From the NCBI RefSeq assembly GCF_024054565.1, contig NZ_JAMXLR010000038.1, forward strand, positions 62,001 through 126,000: 64,000 nucleotides of DNA, given 5' to 3'. Below the pieces are notes generated by a model. That model did no database searches, was not told the origin of the DNA, and saw nothing but the letters and a program-made list of their open reading frames with translations. Shown in pieces: positions 7,988 to 16,589 of the stretch. Position 1 is the stretch's first letter; each line of letters opens with the position of its first letter. The position numbers and the translations under genes are program-made. Source of the stretch: Aeoliella straminimaris (GTDB taxonomy: Bacteria; Planctomycetota; Planctomycetia; Pirellulales; Lacipirellulaceae).

Positions 7988-8386
7988 ATGAGAATTCGAT
8001 TTAAACCAACCGAGGCCAACGCATTCCAGGCCGAACGCCAACGGCAGACCGCCGAGCAACGCGCACGCGAACTGGGCGTCGACCCTGCCGGCAAGAGTCG
8101 CGACCAATTGACGGCCGCGGTGGCCGCCAGGTTAAAGCAGGGCACCGCACGCAAGCCGTCGCAGCCTGCGAAGCCTGCCGGCGATGCAAACAACCTGGCA
8201 GCCGGCGGACGCAACGCAGAGCCTGTGCGGCGTTCTAGTGACACGTCCGAACGACTGGCGAACTTCCAGCCACCAGGCGGCCGGCAATACCTGCTTATCG
8301 AAGGCGGAGAGGAGCGTTTGGAAACGGCGCCGTCGAAGGCGTTCCGCAGTTTCAGCGGCGCCGGCGCGTCGTTTGTGCTGGCGTAA
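7988..8386 (+). CDS. hypothetical basic protein of the island
   Basis: The 132-aa protein starts at the ATG at 7988, with GGGGGA seven bases upstream. The N-terminal half is rich in Arg, Gln and Ala (FQAERQRQTAEQRAREL) and likely helical; residues 20-50 (ELGVDPAGKSRDQLTAAVAARL) may form a small SAP-like helix-hairpin. The C-terminal part (FQPPGGRQYLLIEGGEE) is different and probably folded separately. No family is recognised. It is 11 bases after the 65-aa gene and is probably co-transcribed. Confidence 0.6.
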   Translation: MRIRFKPTEANAFQAERQRQTAEQRARELGVDPAGKSRDQLTAAVAARLKQGTARKPSQPAKPAGDANNLAAGGRNAEPVRRSSDTSERLANFQPPGGRQYLLIEGGEERLETAPSKAFRSFSGAGASFVLA

Positions 8387-8490
8387 TCGCCACCCCCGCG
8401 GGTCCTACTTTGGGATCCGAGCGAAGCAACCAAGGGGAACTGCACATACCACCAACTGCCTATCTACCCCATCTGAAAGGAGATAACGGG

Positions 8491-9186
8491 GTGTATAAGA
8501 CTAAACCGCTGCCAGATTTGTCGGAACAGGACGCCAAGCGTTTCTGGTCGCGCGTCGCCAAGACGCCTGACGAAGTAAACGATGGCTGCTGGGCGTGGCT
8601 AGGGGCCAAAAACCAGGAAGGCTATGGTCTGTTCAAGCTGAGCCAGACCAAGCAGGTATTCGCCCACCGGGTCGCCTATCGGCTGGCCACTGGCAAGCCG
8701 ATTCCGCCCGGCCTGGGTGTCTTGCACTCTTGCCACAATCGCTGGTGCGTTCGGCCAGGTCACCTGCGGGCCGGCACGCACCAGGAGAACATGCGCGACC
8801 TAGTTAGGACGCGGCCGCGCGGCGAGCAATGCAGCAACGCAAAACTTGACGTCGCGCAGGTCGCCGAGATCCGCAGGCGATACAAGCTGGACGGCCAGAC
8901 CGTCCAGCAGATCGCCGACGAGCTAGGCGTTAGCATCGCGGCCGTTCGCGACGCGGCGACAGGTAAGACTTGGTCGCATGTTACGGGTGCCGTAGCTCGC
9001 AAAAATCCGGCGCGAGCGTCGAACACCAAGCTGCAGCCGAGTGACAAGCCATTGATTCTATCGCTGGCTCGGCAGGGCTGGTCGCACGCGAAGATTGCCG
9101 AACGGTTCGGCGTTAGTCGCCGCGCGATTGGCTACGTGCTGTCGGGCCAGCGGTGGGCAGGGATTCAACCACCATCGGGGAACTGA
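8491..9186 (+). CDS. HNH endonuclease with C-terminal HTH repeats
   Basis: The 231-aa protein starts at GTG 8491, preceded by AAAGGAG at the right spacing; the longer frame from 8410 is not needed. Residues 79-91 contain the HNH core: H79, C81, H82, N83, C86 and H91 in LHSCHNRWCVRPGHL, with the Asn-rich helix GTHQENMRD after it, as in homing-type HNH_3 nucleases. Residues about 110-150 (QVAEIRRRYKLDGQTVQQIADELGVS) and 185-225 (LARQGWSHAKIAERFGVSRRAIGYVL) are two resolvase-like helix-turn-helix motifs. It may be a free-standing homing endonuclease or a nuclease used in genome processing by the element. Confidence 0.85.
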   Translation: MYKTKPLPDLSEQDAKRFWSRVAKTPDEVNDGCWAWLGAKNQEGYGLFKLSQTKQVFAHRVAYRLATGKPIPPGLGVLHSCHNRWCVRPGHLRAGTHQENMRDLVRTRPRGEQCSNAKLDVAQVAEIRRRYKLDGQTVQQIADELGVSIAAVRDAATGKTWSHVTGAVARKNPARASNTKLQPSDKPLILSLARQGWSHAKIAERFGVSRRAIGYVLSGQRWAGIQPPSGN

Positions 9187-9244
9187 AACTAAAGCCGTGC
9201 CGGTTGTCGGCTCGGATGAACTCAAAGAAGACCGAGGGAAAATT

Positions 9245-9742
9245 ATGGCACTGTTGCCTACCAAACACATTCCAAGACCACAAAAACTAGGCACCGCCGA
9301 AGGCAGCCCAAGCACGGCCGAAGTGGTCGCGGACCGCGCGGCCGTCGAAAGCGGCGCGCAGACGTACCGTACGGTGTTCGACGCCAACGACCTGCAAACC
9401 TTGGCCACCGATAAAGAAGCCGCTGGCGTGGTCAGAACGCCGATTAACCCCGCCTGGCCGTACGGCAGGTCGGTGTCACCCATAAACATGCGAGAACAAA
9501 GCCCCATTGCCTGGTTCCCACCTAGCGACTGGATGTTCAAGATGGTCATGCCGGTCCCGCTTTACAACCGGTGCGTCGCCGAGTTCGCATCCGACGGCGG
9601 CGACGCCGATCGCAACCTGTTCCACGCGGTGCTTTCCGTCGTACGCCGGGGCGTGAAGGTCGATCAACTACCGCCAGCGGCCAAGACTGTTTACGACGAT
9701 GGCGTTTCTCGCGGATGGGACAAGCAGGCGCCGACGTACTAA
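9245..9742 (+). CDS. hypothetical island protein
   Basis: The 165-aa protein starts at the ATG at 9245, with GAGGGA seven bases upstream; the open frame starts earlier, at 9095, inside the HNH gene. The N-terminal 100 residues are polar and probably flexible; residues 95-165 (PIAWFPPSDWMFKMVMPVPLYNRC ...) look folded. No known domain is visible. Its position between the HNH gene and the tape-measure block suggests a phage-derived structural or accessory protein, but that is only context. Confidence 0.6.
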   Translation: MALLPTKHIPRPQKLGTAEGSPSTAEVVADRAAVESGAQTYRTVFDANDLQTLATDKEAAGVVRTPINPAWPYGRSVSPINMREQSPIAWFPPSDWMFKMVMPVPLYNRCVAEFASDGGDADRNLFHAVLSVVRRGVKVDQLPPAAKTVYDDGVSRGWDKQAPTY

Positions 9743-9795
9743 CGGGCCAATTGCGACAAGCACCCAACATCAATTTTCTAAAAGGTAAGATAACT

Positions 9796-10431
9796 ATGCA
9801 AGCAACAATCTCCGCCCGACGCCCCAAGTCCGTCACACTGGACCAGGTGGTCGACGCGGCCGACCCACACACCTGGCGATTCGCAGGCGAAGAGGTTAAC
9901 GCCGCGATCACCGAACTACAGGCCGAAGCTATCGAGCTACAGGCCGCGGCGGCGGGCGACGTCGAACGCGCGTTGCAGGACTCGACCGGCGACACGTACG
10001 AAGACCTGCAGCGAAAACGCGACATGCTGGCCGCGGTCCGCTATTCGTGCGGCCAGAAGGCCTTGGAGATCGCGCAGGCCTGGCACCAGGTAATCGACCA
10101 GGCTGAAGTATCGCTGCGAGCCAAGCAAGGCGACCTGGCCGCCGTAGCCGACAAGGAACGCGAGAAGTCCCGCAAAGCATTGCTAAAAGCCAACTCCGGG
10201 CCGGAGAGCGATCCTGTTTTTGCAAACGCGCCGCAGGTTGCGGAACGAAAGTTCGCGCATAAAGTCGCCGCGACTACCAACGTGGCGAAGGCCATGGCGG
10301 ACGCGAACGACTGCCGAAACGAACTGCGGGCGATCCCAGAGCACCGGCGACGCGCCCAGCAGGCAGTCAGCCTGGCGGAACGTTACCTGGCCGATTTCCG
10401 TCGCCGGTTCATCGAATCGGCGGCCCGGTAA
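9796..10431 (+). CDS. coiled-coil protein upstream of tape measure
   Basis: The 211-aa protein starts at the ATG at 9796 after an AAAGGTAAG site; a longer frame from 9571 overlaps the previous gene. Residues 30-190 are almost wholly helical with long Ala/Glu/Arg stretches (VNAAITELQAEAIELQAAAAGDVERAL and others), predicting an extended coiled coil. No enzyme motif is visible. Coiled coils of this size occur as scaffolding proteins, tail chaperones and regulators, and I cannot choose among them. Confidence 0.6.
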   Translation: MQATISARRPKSVTLDQVVDAADPHTWRFAGEEVNAAITELQAEAIELQAAAAGDVERALQDSTGDTYEDLQRKRDMLAAVRYSCGQKALEIAQAWHQVIDQAEVSLRAKQGDLAAVADKEREKSRKALLKANSGPESDPVFANAPQVAERKFAHKVAATTNVAKAMADANDCRNELRAIPEHRRRAQQAVSLAERYLADFRRRFIESAAR

Positions 10432-10534
10432 CCGGCACCACCAAAGCCGGCCCGGGAGTGGTTCCCCGAGCAAGGCCGTTGCGGTCAGACTTCCACCGCG
10501 GCGGCCGGCCGGCTTATCACCCGAGGGGCAACCA

Positions 10535-10741
10535 ATGCAAGACGACAGCGAACGTTTCGACATGATGGACCGACCGACGGCCGCAACCACGATGGCCACG
10601 GTAGACGATTGGCACGCTGTGGATGAGGCAGCGGACCCGCGAGAGGACCCGACGCCCGAGCAGATCGCCGAGCGGTGCGCGGAGGTCCGGCGGGGCTGGT
10701 CCAAGAATCGAACACTAAAAAGGGCTGCCTGGCAGTCGTAA
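10535..10741 (+). CDS. small acidic protein before tape measure
   Basis: The 68-aa protein starts at ATG 10535, with GAGGGG eight bases upstream. It is acidic in its first two thirds (MQDDSERFDMMDRP ... DPREDPTPEQIAERC) and basic at the end (RGWSKNRTLKRAAWQS). In tailed phages the gene just before the tape measure often encodes an assembly chaperone, but at 68 residues and without sequence similarity this is only a positional hint. Confidence 0.5.
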   Translation: MQDDSERFDMMDRPTAATTMATVDDWHAVDEAADPREDPTPEQIAERCAEVRRGWSKNRTLKRAAWQS

Positions 10742-10777
10742 CCAACTTAATTTTGAGGAATGGGGGGCAAAAGTATC

Positions 10778-12955
10778 ATGGCAAATAGAAGCATCGAAGC
10801 CGGCCGCGCGTTTATGCGGTTGTTTGTGGACGACAACGAACTTCGCCGCGGCCTGGACAAAGCGGCGAAGCAAATGCGGGCATTCGGCCAGTCTATCGCC
10901 AAGGTGGGCGCCGGGTTTACTGCGCTGGGCGCGACCATCGTGGCACCGCTGACGGCCGCGGTTAAAATTTTCCAGTCGACCGGCGACGCGCTCGACAAAA
11001 TGTCGCAACGCACCGGCGTCAGTGTCGAAGCGCTTTCGGAAATCGGGTTTGCTGCCGAGCAGTCGGGAAAAGACCTGGCGGTTTTCGAAAAGGCGTTTAT
11101 CGGCCAGGCCCGCAGCATTCGAAACCTAGAGCGGGGGCTATCGACGTCCGCCGAGGCTTACGACGCGTTAGGACTGTCCATCGAAGACCTGCAGGGGCTG
11201 GCGCCGGACGAACAGTTTGCGCTGATCGCCAGGCGGCTGGCTGGAATCGAGGACCCGACCCGCAAAGCGGCCCTGGCGATGGAAGTATTCGGCCGCGCTG
11301 GTTCGCAGCTGGTCCCGCTGCTGGGCTCGCTGGACGGCCTGCGGCAGCAGGCGCGAGACTTAGGCCTGACGATCGACACCGAAACCGCGCAGAGCGCAGC
11401 AGAGCTGACGGACGCGTTTAACGAAGTCCGGCGGGTAGTCCTGCGGACCGCGGTAGCGATCGGCGCCGAACTGGCCGAACCACTGATTAAGGCTGCCCGC
11501 TGGATCCGCGACACGGCCAAGGCGTCGATAGCTTGGGCGAAGGAAAATGGCGGCCTAATCCGATCGGTGGCAGCTGTTGGCGCCGGCCTGGTCGCTGTGG
11601 GCGTTACGCTGGCGACCGTCGGGGCTGGGTTCATCGCGGCGGGGGCTGCTGTGACGGGCTTTACCGTGGTTGTTAACGCGTTGAACGTGTCGCTGGTGTT
11701 TCTAGCCGCGAATCCGTTGGTTGCCCTGGTGGCGGCCATTGGGGCCGTTGTCGTAGGCCTGGGGCTGTGGGTGGCGGCCACTAAAGAGTCGACGGCCGCA
11801 AACCGCGATTCCATAAAGAGCGTCCAGGACCTGGCGGGCGAACTGAACGCGGCCAGGTCGGAGTTCGCAAACGCCGGCGACGAAGTCGACATTTTCCGGG
11901 CCAAGCTGGCCGCGTTCCAGGGTGGCCAACAGCTGACCGGCCAGCAGCTGGTCGCGCAGGCGAAGATTGTGCGCGAACTGCAGGACGCGTTCGGCGATTT
12001 GGGCATTGTGTACGACCGGACCACCGGCGCAATTGCCAACCTGGACGAAGCGTTAACCAAACTGGCGGCGTCGGAGAAAAAAGCAGCGGCCACCAAGGCC
12101 TACGAAGATTCGCTGGACCAGGTCAACGCAGAGGCGCTAAAGGCCGCGAATCGCATGCGCGAACTGCAGCAGCAGGTGGAGGGCCTAGAGAGCAACGGAT
12201 TTGGGCTGCAGTTTCGATCAGCTGGCGTTCTGACGGCGAAAAGCCAGTTGGAGGAAGTCGCGAAGGTCTACGAAGACCTGGTTACGCGTCGCGACGAATT
12301 GAAACTGCAGTTTGACGCAGACATCCGGGCCATCGACCAGGCGTCTAGTCGCACGCTGGAAATTACCGCCGAGCAGGCCGGCGCCGTCGCCAACCAGGCT
12401 GGCCAGTCGATCGCCGCGGGCATCGAACAGGCGTTCGGCGTTGGTATCCCGGCTGTTTCGTCCGCTATCGAAAGCCTGGGGGCAGCTGCACAGCGCAGCG
12501 CCGAAGCTATTCAGCGCGAGAAGGAACTGCGCGAGCAACAAAGGCTGTCCAGTCTCAGGCTTTCGGACGAACTGGCGGCGCTGAAGATCGCCACCACGCA
12601 AGACGGCCTGGCGGAGCGAAAATCGCTGATCGACCTGCAGACGCAACAGGACCGCCGCGACCTGAAAGGCGAAGGGTTGCTGACGCCTGAAATAGAGGCG
12701 GCACTAAAACAGCGCGGCGAACTGCTAAAGCAGCAGGCCGAACAGGACTTCGAACGGTTTAACAAGAAACCGAAAAACGACCTGGCGGCCGCCGAGTCGC
12801 GGGGAACGTTCAGCGGCCGGGCTGCGTCGCTGGGCGCGTTGAACAACGCCGGGAGTATCGACAAAGAGCAATTAGAGGAGTTGAAAAAGCTGGTCGATGA
12901 GGCCGGCAGAACTCGCAGGGCTATCCAGAACGGAAAGGGGGTGCCGGTAACATGA
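10778..12955 (+). CDS. phage tail tape-measure-like protein
   Basis: The 725-aa protein (start ATG 10778, with GGGGGG ten bases upstream; ATG 10760 is a less likely choice) shows the layout of tape-measure proteins. There is an N-terminal region of the type LFVDDNELRRGLDKAAKQM, then FQSTGDALDKMSQRTGVS and EALSEIGFAAEQSG, long Ala-rich helices, and a hydrophobic stretch at about residues 255-330 (VGAGLVAVGVTLATVGAGF, NPLVALVAAIGAVVVGLGL). A coiled-coil tail with many Gln and Arg follows. Such proteins set tail length and enter the host membrane. No tail tube, baseplate or capsid gene is seen around it, so its role here may differ. Its stop overlaps the next gene. Confidence 0.8.
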   Translation: MANRSIEAGRAFMRLFVDDNELRRGLDKAAKQMRAFGQSIAKVGAGFTALGATIVAPLTAAVKIFQSTGDALDKMSQRTGVSVEALSEIGFAAEQSGKDLAVFEKAFIGQARSIRNLERGLSTSAEAYDALGLSIEDLQGLAPDEQFALIARRLAGIEDPTRKAALAMEVFGRAGSQLVPLLGSLDGLRQQARDLGLTIDTETAQSAAELTDAFNEVRRVVLRTAVAIGAELAEPLIKAARWIRDTAKASIAWAKENGGLIRSVAAVGAGLVAVGVTLATVGAGFIAAGAAVTGFTVVVNALNVSLVFLAANPLVALVAAIGAVVVGLGLWVAATKESTAANRDSIKSVQDLAGELNAARSEFANAGDEVDIFRAKLAAFQGGQQLTGQQLVAQAKIVRELQDAFGDLGIVYDRTTGAIANLDEALTKLAASEKKAAATKAYEDSLDQVNAEALKAANRMRELQQQVEGLESNGFGLQFRSAGVLTAKSQLEEVAKVYEDLVTRRDELKLQFDADIRAIDQASSRTLEITAEQAGAVANQAGQSIAAGIEQAFGVGIPAVSSAIESLGAAAQRSAEAIQREKELREQQRLSSLRLSDELAALKIATTQDGLAERKSLIDLQTQQDRRDLKGEGLLTPEIEAALKQRGELLKQQAEQDFERFNKKPKNDLAAAESRGTFSGRAASLGALNNAGSIDKEQLEELKKLVDEAGRTRRAIQNGKGVPVT

Positions 12956-13425
12956 TGACGGACCACAGCGAAACCGTCGCGCACGTCGAGCGCATCTGCC
13001 TTTCGGGGCTGACGCGGTTCGATGGCTCGGAGCATGACCAACGCGCCGCGAAAACCACAGCCAGCTTGGTGGCCAACCTGGCCGACCTGTTGGACAGCGG
13101 CGAAGTCGAGGCCTGGCAGCTATCGGCGATCGAAAACGTAAACGACGTTATCCAATTCTTCACCGACTGGCAGCGGGACCGCGGCGACATCGACCAGGAC
13201 GAATACGACCAGCGGACGCTGGAGACACAGCGGTTCCGGCTGGTCGAATTAGTGGGGCCGACCTGCGGCCAGAAACAATCGCAGGACGTCGACCGCGCAG
13301 TCTGCGAGGCCGTCCAGGCCGGCTGGGTCACGCTGGACGACCTGCGCGAGCTGGAGACGGCGGAGAACGTTGTCCGGTTGCTGAACCGGGCAGCGGACGA
13401 AGGGCGGCGCCAGCGGCTGGAGTAG
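12952..13425 (+). CDS. hypothetical protein coupled to tape measure
   Basis: The 157-aa protein starts at 12952 (ATGATGA), overlapping the stop of the tape-measure gene by four bases, so the two are probably translationally coupled. It is acidic and helical throughout, with Asp/Glu-rich pieces such as DLLDSGEVEAWQL and RDRGDIDQDEYDQ. I recognise no domain. Coupling suggests a partner of the tape measure, for example a chaperone. Confidence 0.6.
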   Translation: MMTDHSETVAHVERICLSGLTRFDGSEHDQRAAKTTASLVANLADLLDSGEVEAWQLSAIENVNDVIQFFTDWQRDRGDIDQDEYDQRTLETQRFRLVELVGPTCGQKQSQDVDRAVCEAVQAGWVTLDDLRELETAENVVRLLNRAADEGRRQRLE

Positions 13426-13653
13426 GCGGCTGCGGAGACTGGGGGCCGGCTGGGGATGTATGGCCGGGAGGTTCTTTGACAATTTGAAAGTCTGCGCCCT
13501 TGCCCACGTGTGGCGGGGCGTGGGCTATTGCGTTGGACTGTGTATTCCCATGACTTGAAAATTGATTGCGAATTCGGCCAAGATTGAATTCGGTGCGTCG
13601 AATATGCTGGGTGTACGTACATTTACTATGTTCAGTTTTGGGAGAAAGATCGA

Positions 13654-14574
13654 ATGCGGGTTCCGTTTAATCTCGCCTCTATAGTCGGTTTTCTCGGGAA
13701 TTACTGGCTTCTGATAGTCGGCTTAGTGGCGGCCATTGCCTGTATCGCCTTGCACGTTAGGCGAGACCCTAACACGCCGTACGGTCCGTTGGTTATTATG
13801 GCGGCCGCTGGCCTTCTCGCCATCGGGGGGACTTGGTGGGGCGCCGTCCAACAGATGGCGGCAGACGAAAAGGTCCAGACGGACCTGGAGACGGCCAACC
13901 AAACTCTTGTCAAGGCAACCGAGAAGCAGGACCAGACGATTGCAGAACAGGCGAAGACGATTGCGGAACTGGAGCGGACGCAGGAAATGCTGACTGGCGG
14001 CGACGGTGCTATTTTCCTTGAGTTCACCGATTCGCAGGCCGTCCTTCGAAACACGGGGAAGTATCCAGTTCACGACGTCAGGTTCGTTGTAGTTGACCTA
14101 ACGAAAGGCATATTAGACTGGAGAAAGAACCCGAACAAATCGGCCAAAGAAGTGTTCAACCAGCAACGAAGACCTGCCGAGTTTGAGACCATAAGGCCAG
14201 GCGGCCGCACGGCGATGTATGCGTTCAGGTTCCCTCCCCAAGGGGCCAGGCACTACTATGTGATTGAGGCCTCAGTCTGGACCAGCATTTTTCGGCAGTT
14301 CGCTGTCATCGACCATACCGAGGACGGCGCAATGACCTATGCGTACAAGGTCGTTAGGTGTGACATCGACAAACTCCGGTACCAGGATTTGTCGCCCCCT
14401 GTGGTGCAAGTTGACGAAGACTTCCCTCGCAATGCGGAGGGGAAGGTCGATTGGATTGACTACTTGGATAACAGTTGCTTTAGTGACGAAGATGCACTCC
14501 AGTACATAAAGCAACACTTATCTCCTCCTCAGGCAACTGAAGGCGGGGGGGCAGAGCCAACAGCCGAAGAGTAG
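13654..14574 (+). CDS. two-TM coiled-coil membrane protein (cargo)
   Basis: The 306-aa protein starts at ATG 13654 after GGGAGAAAG. Residues about 13-31 and 42-62 are membrane helices; residues 70-112 form a coiled coil (DLETANQTLVKATEKQDQTIAEQ); the remaining 190 residues are a soluble domain of beta-rich look with an acidic tail. No family is recognised. It follows a 228-base gap and has lower GC than the genes before it. It points towards the NYN ribonuclease gene on the other strand. Membrane-plus-nuclease pairs are frequent among defence cargo, so such a role is possible but unproven. Confidence 0.65.
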   Translation: MRVPFNLASIVGFLGNYWLLIVGLVAAIACIALHVRRDPNTPYGPLVIMAAAGLLAIGGTWWGAVQQMAADEKVQTDLETANQTLVKATEKQDQTIAEQAKTIAELERTQEMLTGGDGAIFLEFTDSQAVLRNTGKYPVHDVRFVVVDLTKGILDWRKNPNKSAKEVFNQQRRPAEFETIRPGGRTAMYAFRFPPQGARHYYVIEASVWTSIFRQFAVIDHTEDGAMTYAYKVVRCDIDKLRYQDLSPPVVQVDEDFPRNAEGKVDWIDYLDNSCFSDEDALQYIKQHLSPPQATEGGGAEPTAEE

Positions 14575-14744
14575 CAGGCGTGGAACCGGACGAAGTCGAC
14601 GTAACAGAGAACAGCGACCCGGTGGCCTGGGTGCTGTCGAAGAATCTTCACCGCAAACCATTGCTGCCGGCCGTCGTCTGTGTGCATTAATGGCCAAGTG
14701 TCGATTGTCATTCGACGCCTTCGGATCTTCGAGTTGCCCACCCA

Positions 14745-14933
14745 CTACGTTTCAACGCCGAGGTCTTCCACTGCGTCCCAAGAGTCGAACTCGTGAACGA
14801 TGACAATCTGCTGGCCTTTACGGCGCGATCGTTGGCCATGGGTGTACCCGTAGACTGACTGGACTGGCGACTCATCGTCTATGCTGGTTCGTACCTGAAT
14901 ATTTTGGGGAACTCTGCGGCAGCGCAGGAGCAT
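14745..14933 (-). CDS. possible small protein overlapping NYN gene end
   Basis: A 62-aa frame begins inside the last codons of the NYN gene and ends at 14745. Its second half (RRKGQQIVIVHEFDSWDAV) has protein-like composition. There is no obvious ribosome site. It may be a small overlapping gene or the lost C-terminus of the NYN protein after a frameshift. The rest of the 14575-14878 gap shows nothing I can name. Confidence 0.25.
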   Translation of the reverse strand: MLLRCRRVPQNIQVRTSIDDESPVQSVYGYTHGQRSRRKGQQIVIVHEFDSWDAVEDLGVET

Positions 14934-15709
14934 AGAACTTGCAAGTTAGTGTGTCTCCGCAGTTCGGCTCCGCCGCCAATTCCCGGGACCTCGAGGTAGT
15001 AGTACCCCTGTGCTTCCGCGACTTTCTTTTGAAAGTCTTTCCCAGGAAGGTCGGTAGGGGCGAGGATTCTGGTGTGAGTATTATTATTCGAGAACTTTGC
15101 AAGGTCGCCATTCGACATGGAAGGCCATTTATGCGATCCGCGAAAGCTGCCGTCTGTGAAAAAAAGAACCTCTCTCCAAGACATGCAGTGCGATTCGTCC
15201 GCAGCGTCGACCAGAGCATCGCTGAACGAGTCGGATATATAGACAAGCCTCAAGTACATTCCTGCCAGCTTTAGTGCCTCCAAAACCGGCAAAAAGTCCT
15301 GGTCTCCTGCTATCAATGTCGCCGATCGCATATTTCCGTGCAATGTGTGCGACAACATATCCACCGCGAGTTTTACGTCTACCTGTTTTTGACGCTTCTT
15401 TTTACCCATGGTCCTGCCGACAAAAACGTGGCACCCCCTGGTACGGTTGAACTCCCGCATCAACTCGTCGAAAATCTGGCCTGCGTTGGCATCGGCAGCT
15501 TGCGGGTGTGTGTCCGAGACCGGCGAGGCGTCGTAGTAAAAAACCTTGGTGAATACATCGGAAAACACTTCCAGGCTAAGCTGAGGCACGTCCTCCGTAA
15601 GCAGCATGGCAGGTAGCCTGCTGATTCCTCCTCGCAGGTATGCACCGTCTATGAAAAGGTAGGATGGCCGTTCTACCGCCGGGGTGTTTTGGTCGTTAGT
15701 CCAATACAT
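14879..15709 (-). CDS. NYN-domain (PIN-like) ribonuclease
   Basis: The 276-aa protein starts at ATG 15709, with GAGG six bases upstream. Residues 15-175 match the NYN/LabA (DUF88) fold: YLFIDGAYLRGG with the first catalytic Asp, then KQVDVKLAVDML with acidic residues, and LIAGDQDFLPVLEALKLAG with the last acidic pair. A Lys/Arg run (GKKKRQKQ) may contact RNA. The family are metal-dependent RNases; several are used in RNA turnover or anti-phage systems. It is the only minus-strand gene of the island apart from the uncertain small frame, lies tail-to-tail with the membrane protein gene, and is probably cargo. Confidence 0.8.
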   Translation of the reverse strand: MYWTNDQNTPAVERPSYLFIDGAYLRGGISRLPAMLLTEDVPQLSLEVFSDVFTKVFYYDASPVSDTHPQAADANAGQIFDELMREFNRTRGCHVFVGRTMGKKKRQKQVDVKLAVDMLSHTLHGNMRSATLIAGDQDFLPVLEALKLAGMYLRLVYISDSFSDALVDAADESHCMSWREVLFFTDGSFRGSHKWPSMSNGDLAKFSNNNTHTRILAPTDLPGKDFQKKVAEAQGYYYLEVPGIGGGAELRRHTNLQVLCSCAAAEFPKIFRYEPA

Positions 15710-15861
15710 TCTGGCCTCGCTACGCGGCAGGTCGAAATCTGCAGGTTGTCTGCTTTTAGGACCATTCTAGCGAAACAGTGGTTCGCGGTGGAGGTTTCAC
15801 AAGCCGGAGCGAAGCAACCCAAGCTGCTTCTCTGAGGTCCTGGGCGAGTGACGTAGCAGTG

Positions 15862-15889
15862 TTGACACCAGCGCCCCCCGTGGCACAAT
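15862..15889 (+). promoter_or_regulatory. sigma70-like promoter for right-end operon
   Basis: TTGACA (15862-15867) is followed after 16 bases by CACAAT (15884-15889). Downstream, CCGCGG occurs at 15912-15917 and 15924-15929 and could form a leader hairpin or operator. The promoter would drive the small genes at 15953, 16107 and 16694. Confidence 0.55.
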
Positions 15890-15952
15890 GACGGGTGCTA
15901 AACCCTGTCGCCCGCGGCTGCTACCGCGGACGGCAAAAGAGGACATCTGACA

Positions 15953-16156
15953 ATGCTAAATCTTCATCTGAAATCAGAGCGCGTCCGCGCGCAGGTTTGT
16001 GGTACCCGTAAGGGCCACGGGCGGTGTCAGATGCCGCCTAGCAAAGCCTACGCGCGGTCGCGCTTTCTTTGGCCTGGCAATCTGCCGGGCCAGAAAGGCC
16101 ACCCCTATGGTCAATTTCTTCCCGCAACGCTTAACCGTCTGGCGGATCCTTCGTAA
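15953..16156 (+). CDS. small basic protein, possible HGG-family relative
   Basis: The 67-aa frame starts at ATG 15953 with GAGGA nine bases upstream. Residues 15-50 (CGTRKGHGRCQMPPSKAY, then GQKGHPYG) recall short phage-type proteins with the pattern CGAxTRxGxxC ... RCRxHGGxSxGPK, but here the HGG core is replaced by LWPG. It overlaps the start of the next gene by 50 bases in another frame. It may be real, a decayed gene, or chance. Confidence 0.4.
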   Translation: MLNLHLKSERVRAQVCGTRKGHGRCQMPPSKAYARSRFLWPGNLPGQKGHPYGQFLPATLNRLADPS

Positions 16157-16589
16157 CTATCGCAAGGTTCTCGACCTGGTCGACCGCCTGGCACGCAAAA
16201 CCGACTGCCCGCCGCGTCTAAGTTTTCGCAACCAGGTCGCCTGGCTGTGTGACGGCGATCGGATCGGCCACCGGACTGCCGGCCGGTTGCGAAAACTGGC
16301 GACCCTGGTACGCAAAGCTGCGGTCGGCGAATCGCTGGCGCCGGAATCGCTCGAGCAGCTGCTAGGCAGCGCACGCCGGCTGCGTCGCAAGCTTGAGAAC
16401 GTCGACCGGAACACTCGCCAGGCGATTACCATCGACAGCCTGGCGGCAACGCTGGGGCTGCCTGGCGAATGGATCACCAAGCACTGGTTGCAGCGATCGG
16501 TCGATCCGATGCCGACAGTAGGGCGAGGTCGCTTCGTCCTGGTCGACGAGCTAGACGCTTGGGTCCGCCGGCGCGCTGCTGCACTGTAG
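16107..16589 (+). CDS. protein with C-terminal AlpA/excisionase-like domain
   Basis: The 160-aa protein starts at ATG 16107, with AAAGG upstream. Residues 1-100 are very basic and helical (many Arg and Leu). Residues 107-160 (ITIDSLAATLGLPGEWI ... RFVLVDELDAWVRRR) form a winged helix-turn-helix of the AlpA/excisionase kind, and align along their length with the 60-aa protein encoded at 16694. It is likely a DNA-binding regulator or directionality factor of the integrase. The N-terminal basic part has no recognised family. Confidence 0.65.
   Translation: MVNFFPQRLTVWRILRNYRKVLDLVDRLARKTDCPPRLSFRNQVAWLCDGDRIGHRTAGRLRKLATLVRKAAVGESLAPESLEQLLGSARRLRRKLENVDRNTRQAITIDSLAATLGLPGEWITKHWLQRSVDPMPTVGRGRFVLVDELDAWVRRRAAAL

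Noticed and set aside
14518-14745. Minus-strand frames in the gap after the membrane protein
   Set aside because: Composition is not protein-like and they overlap the end of a real gene.
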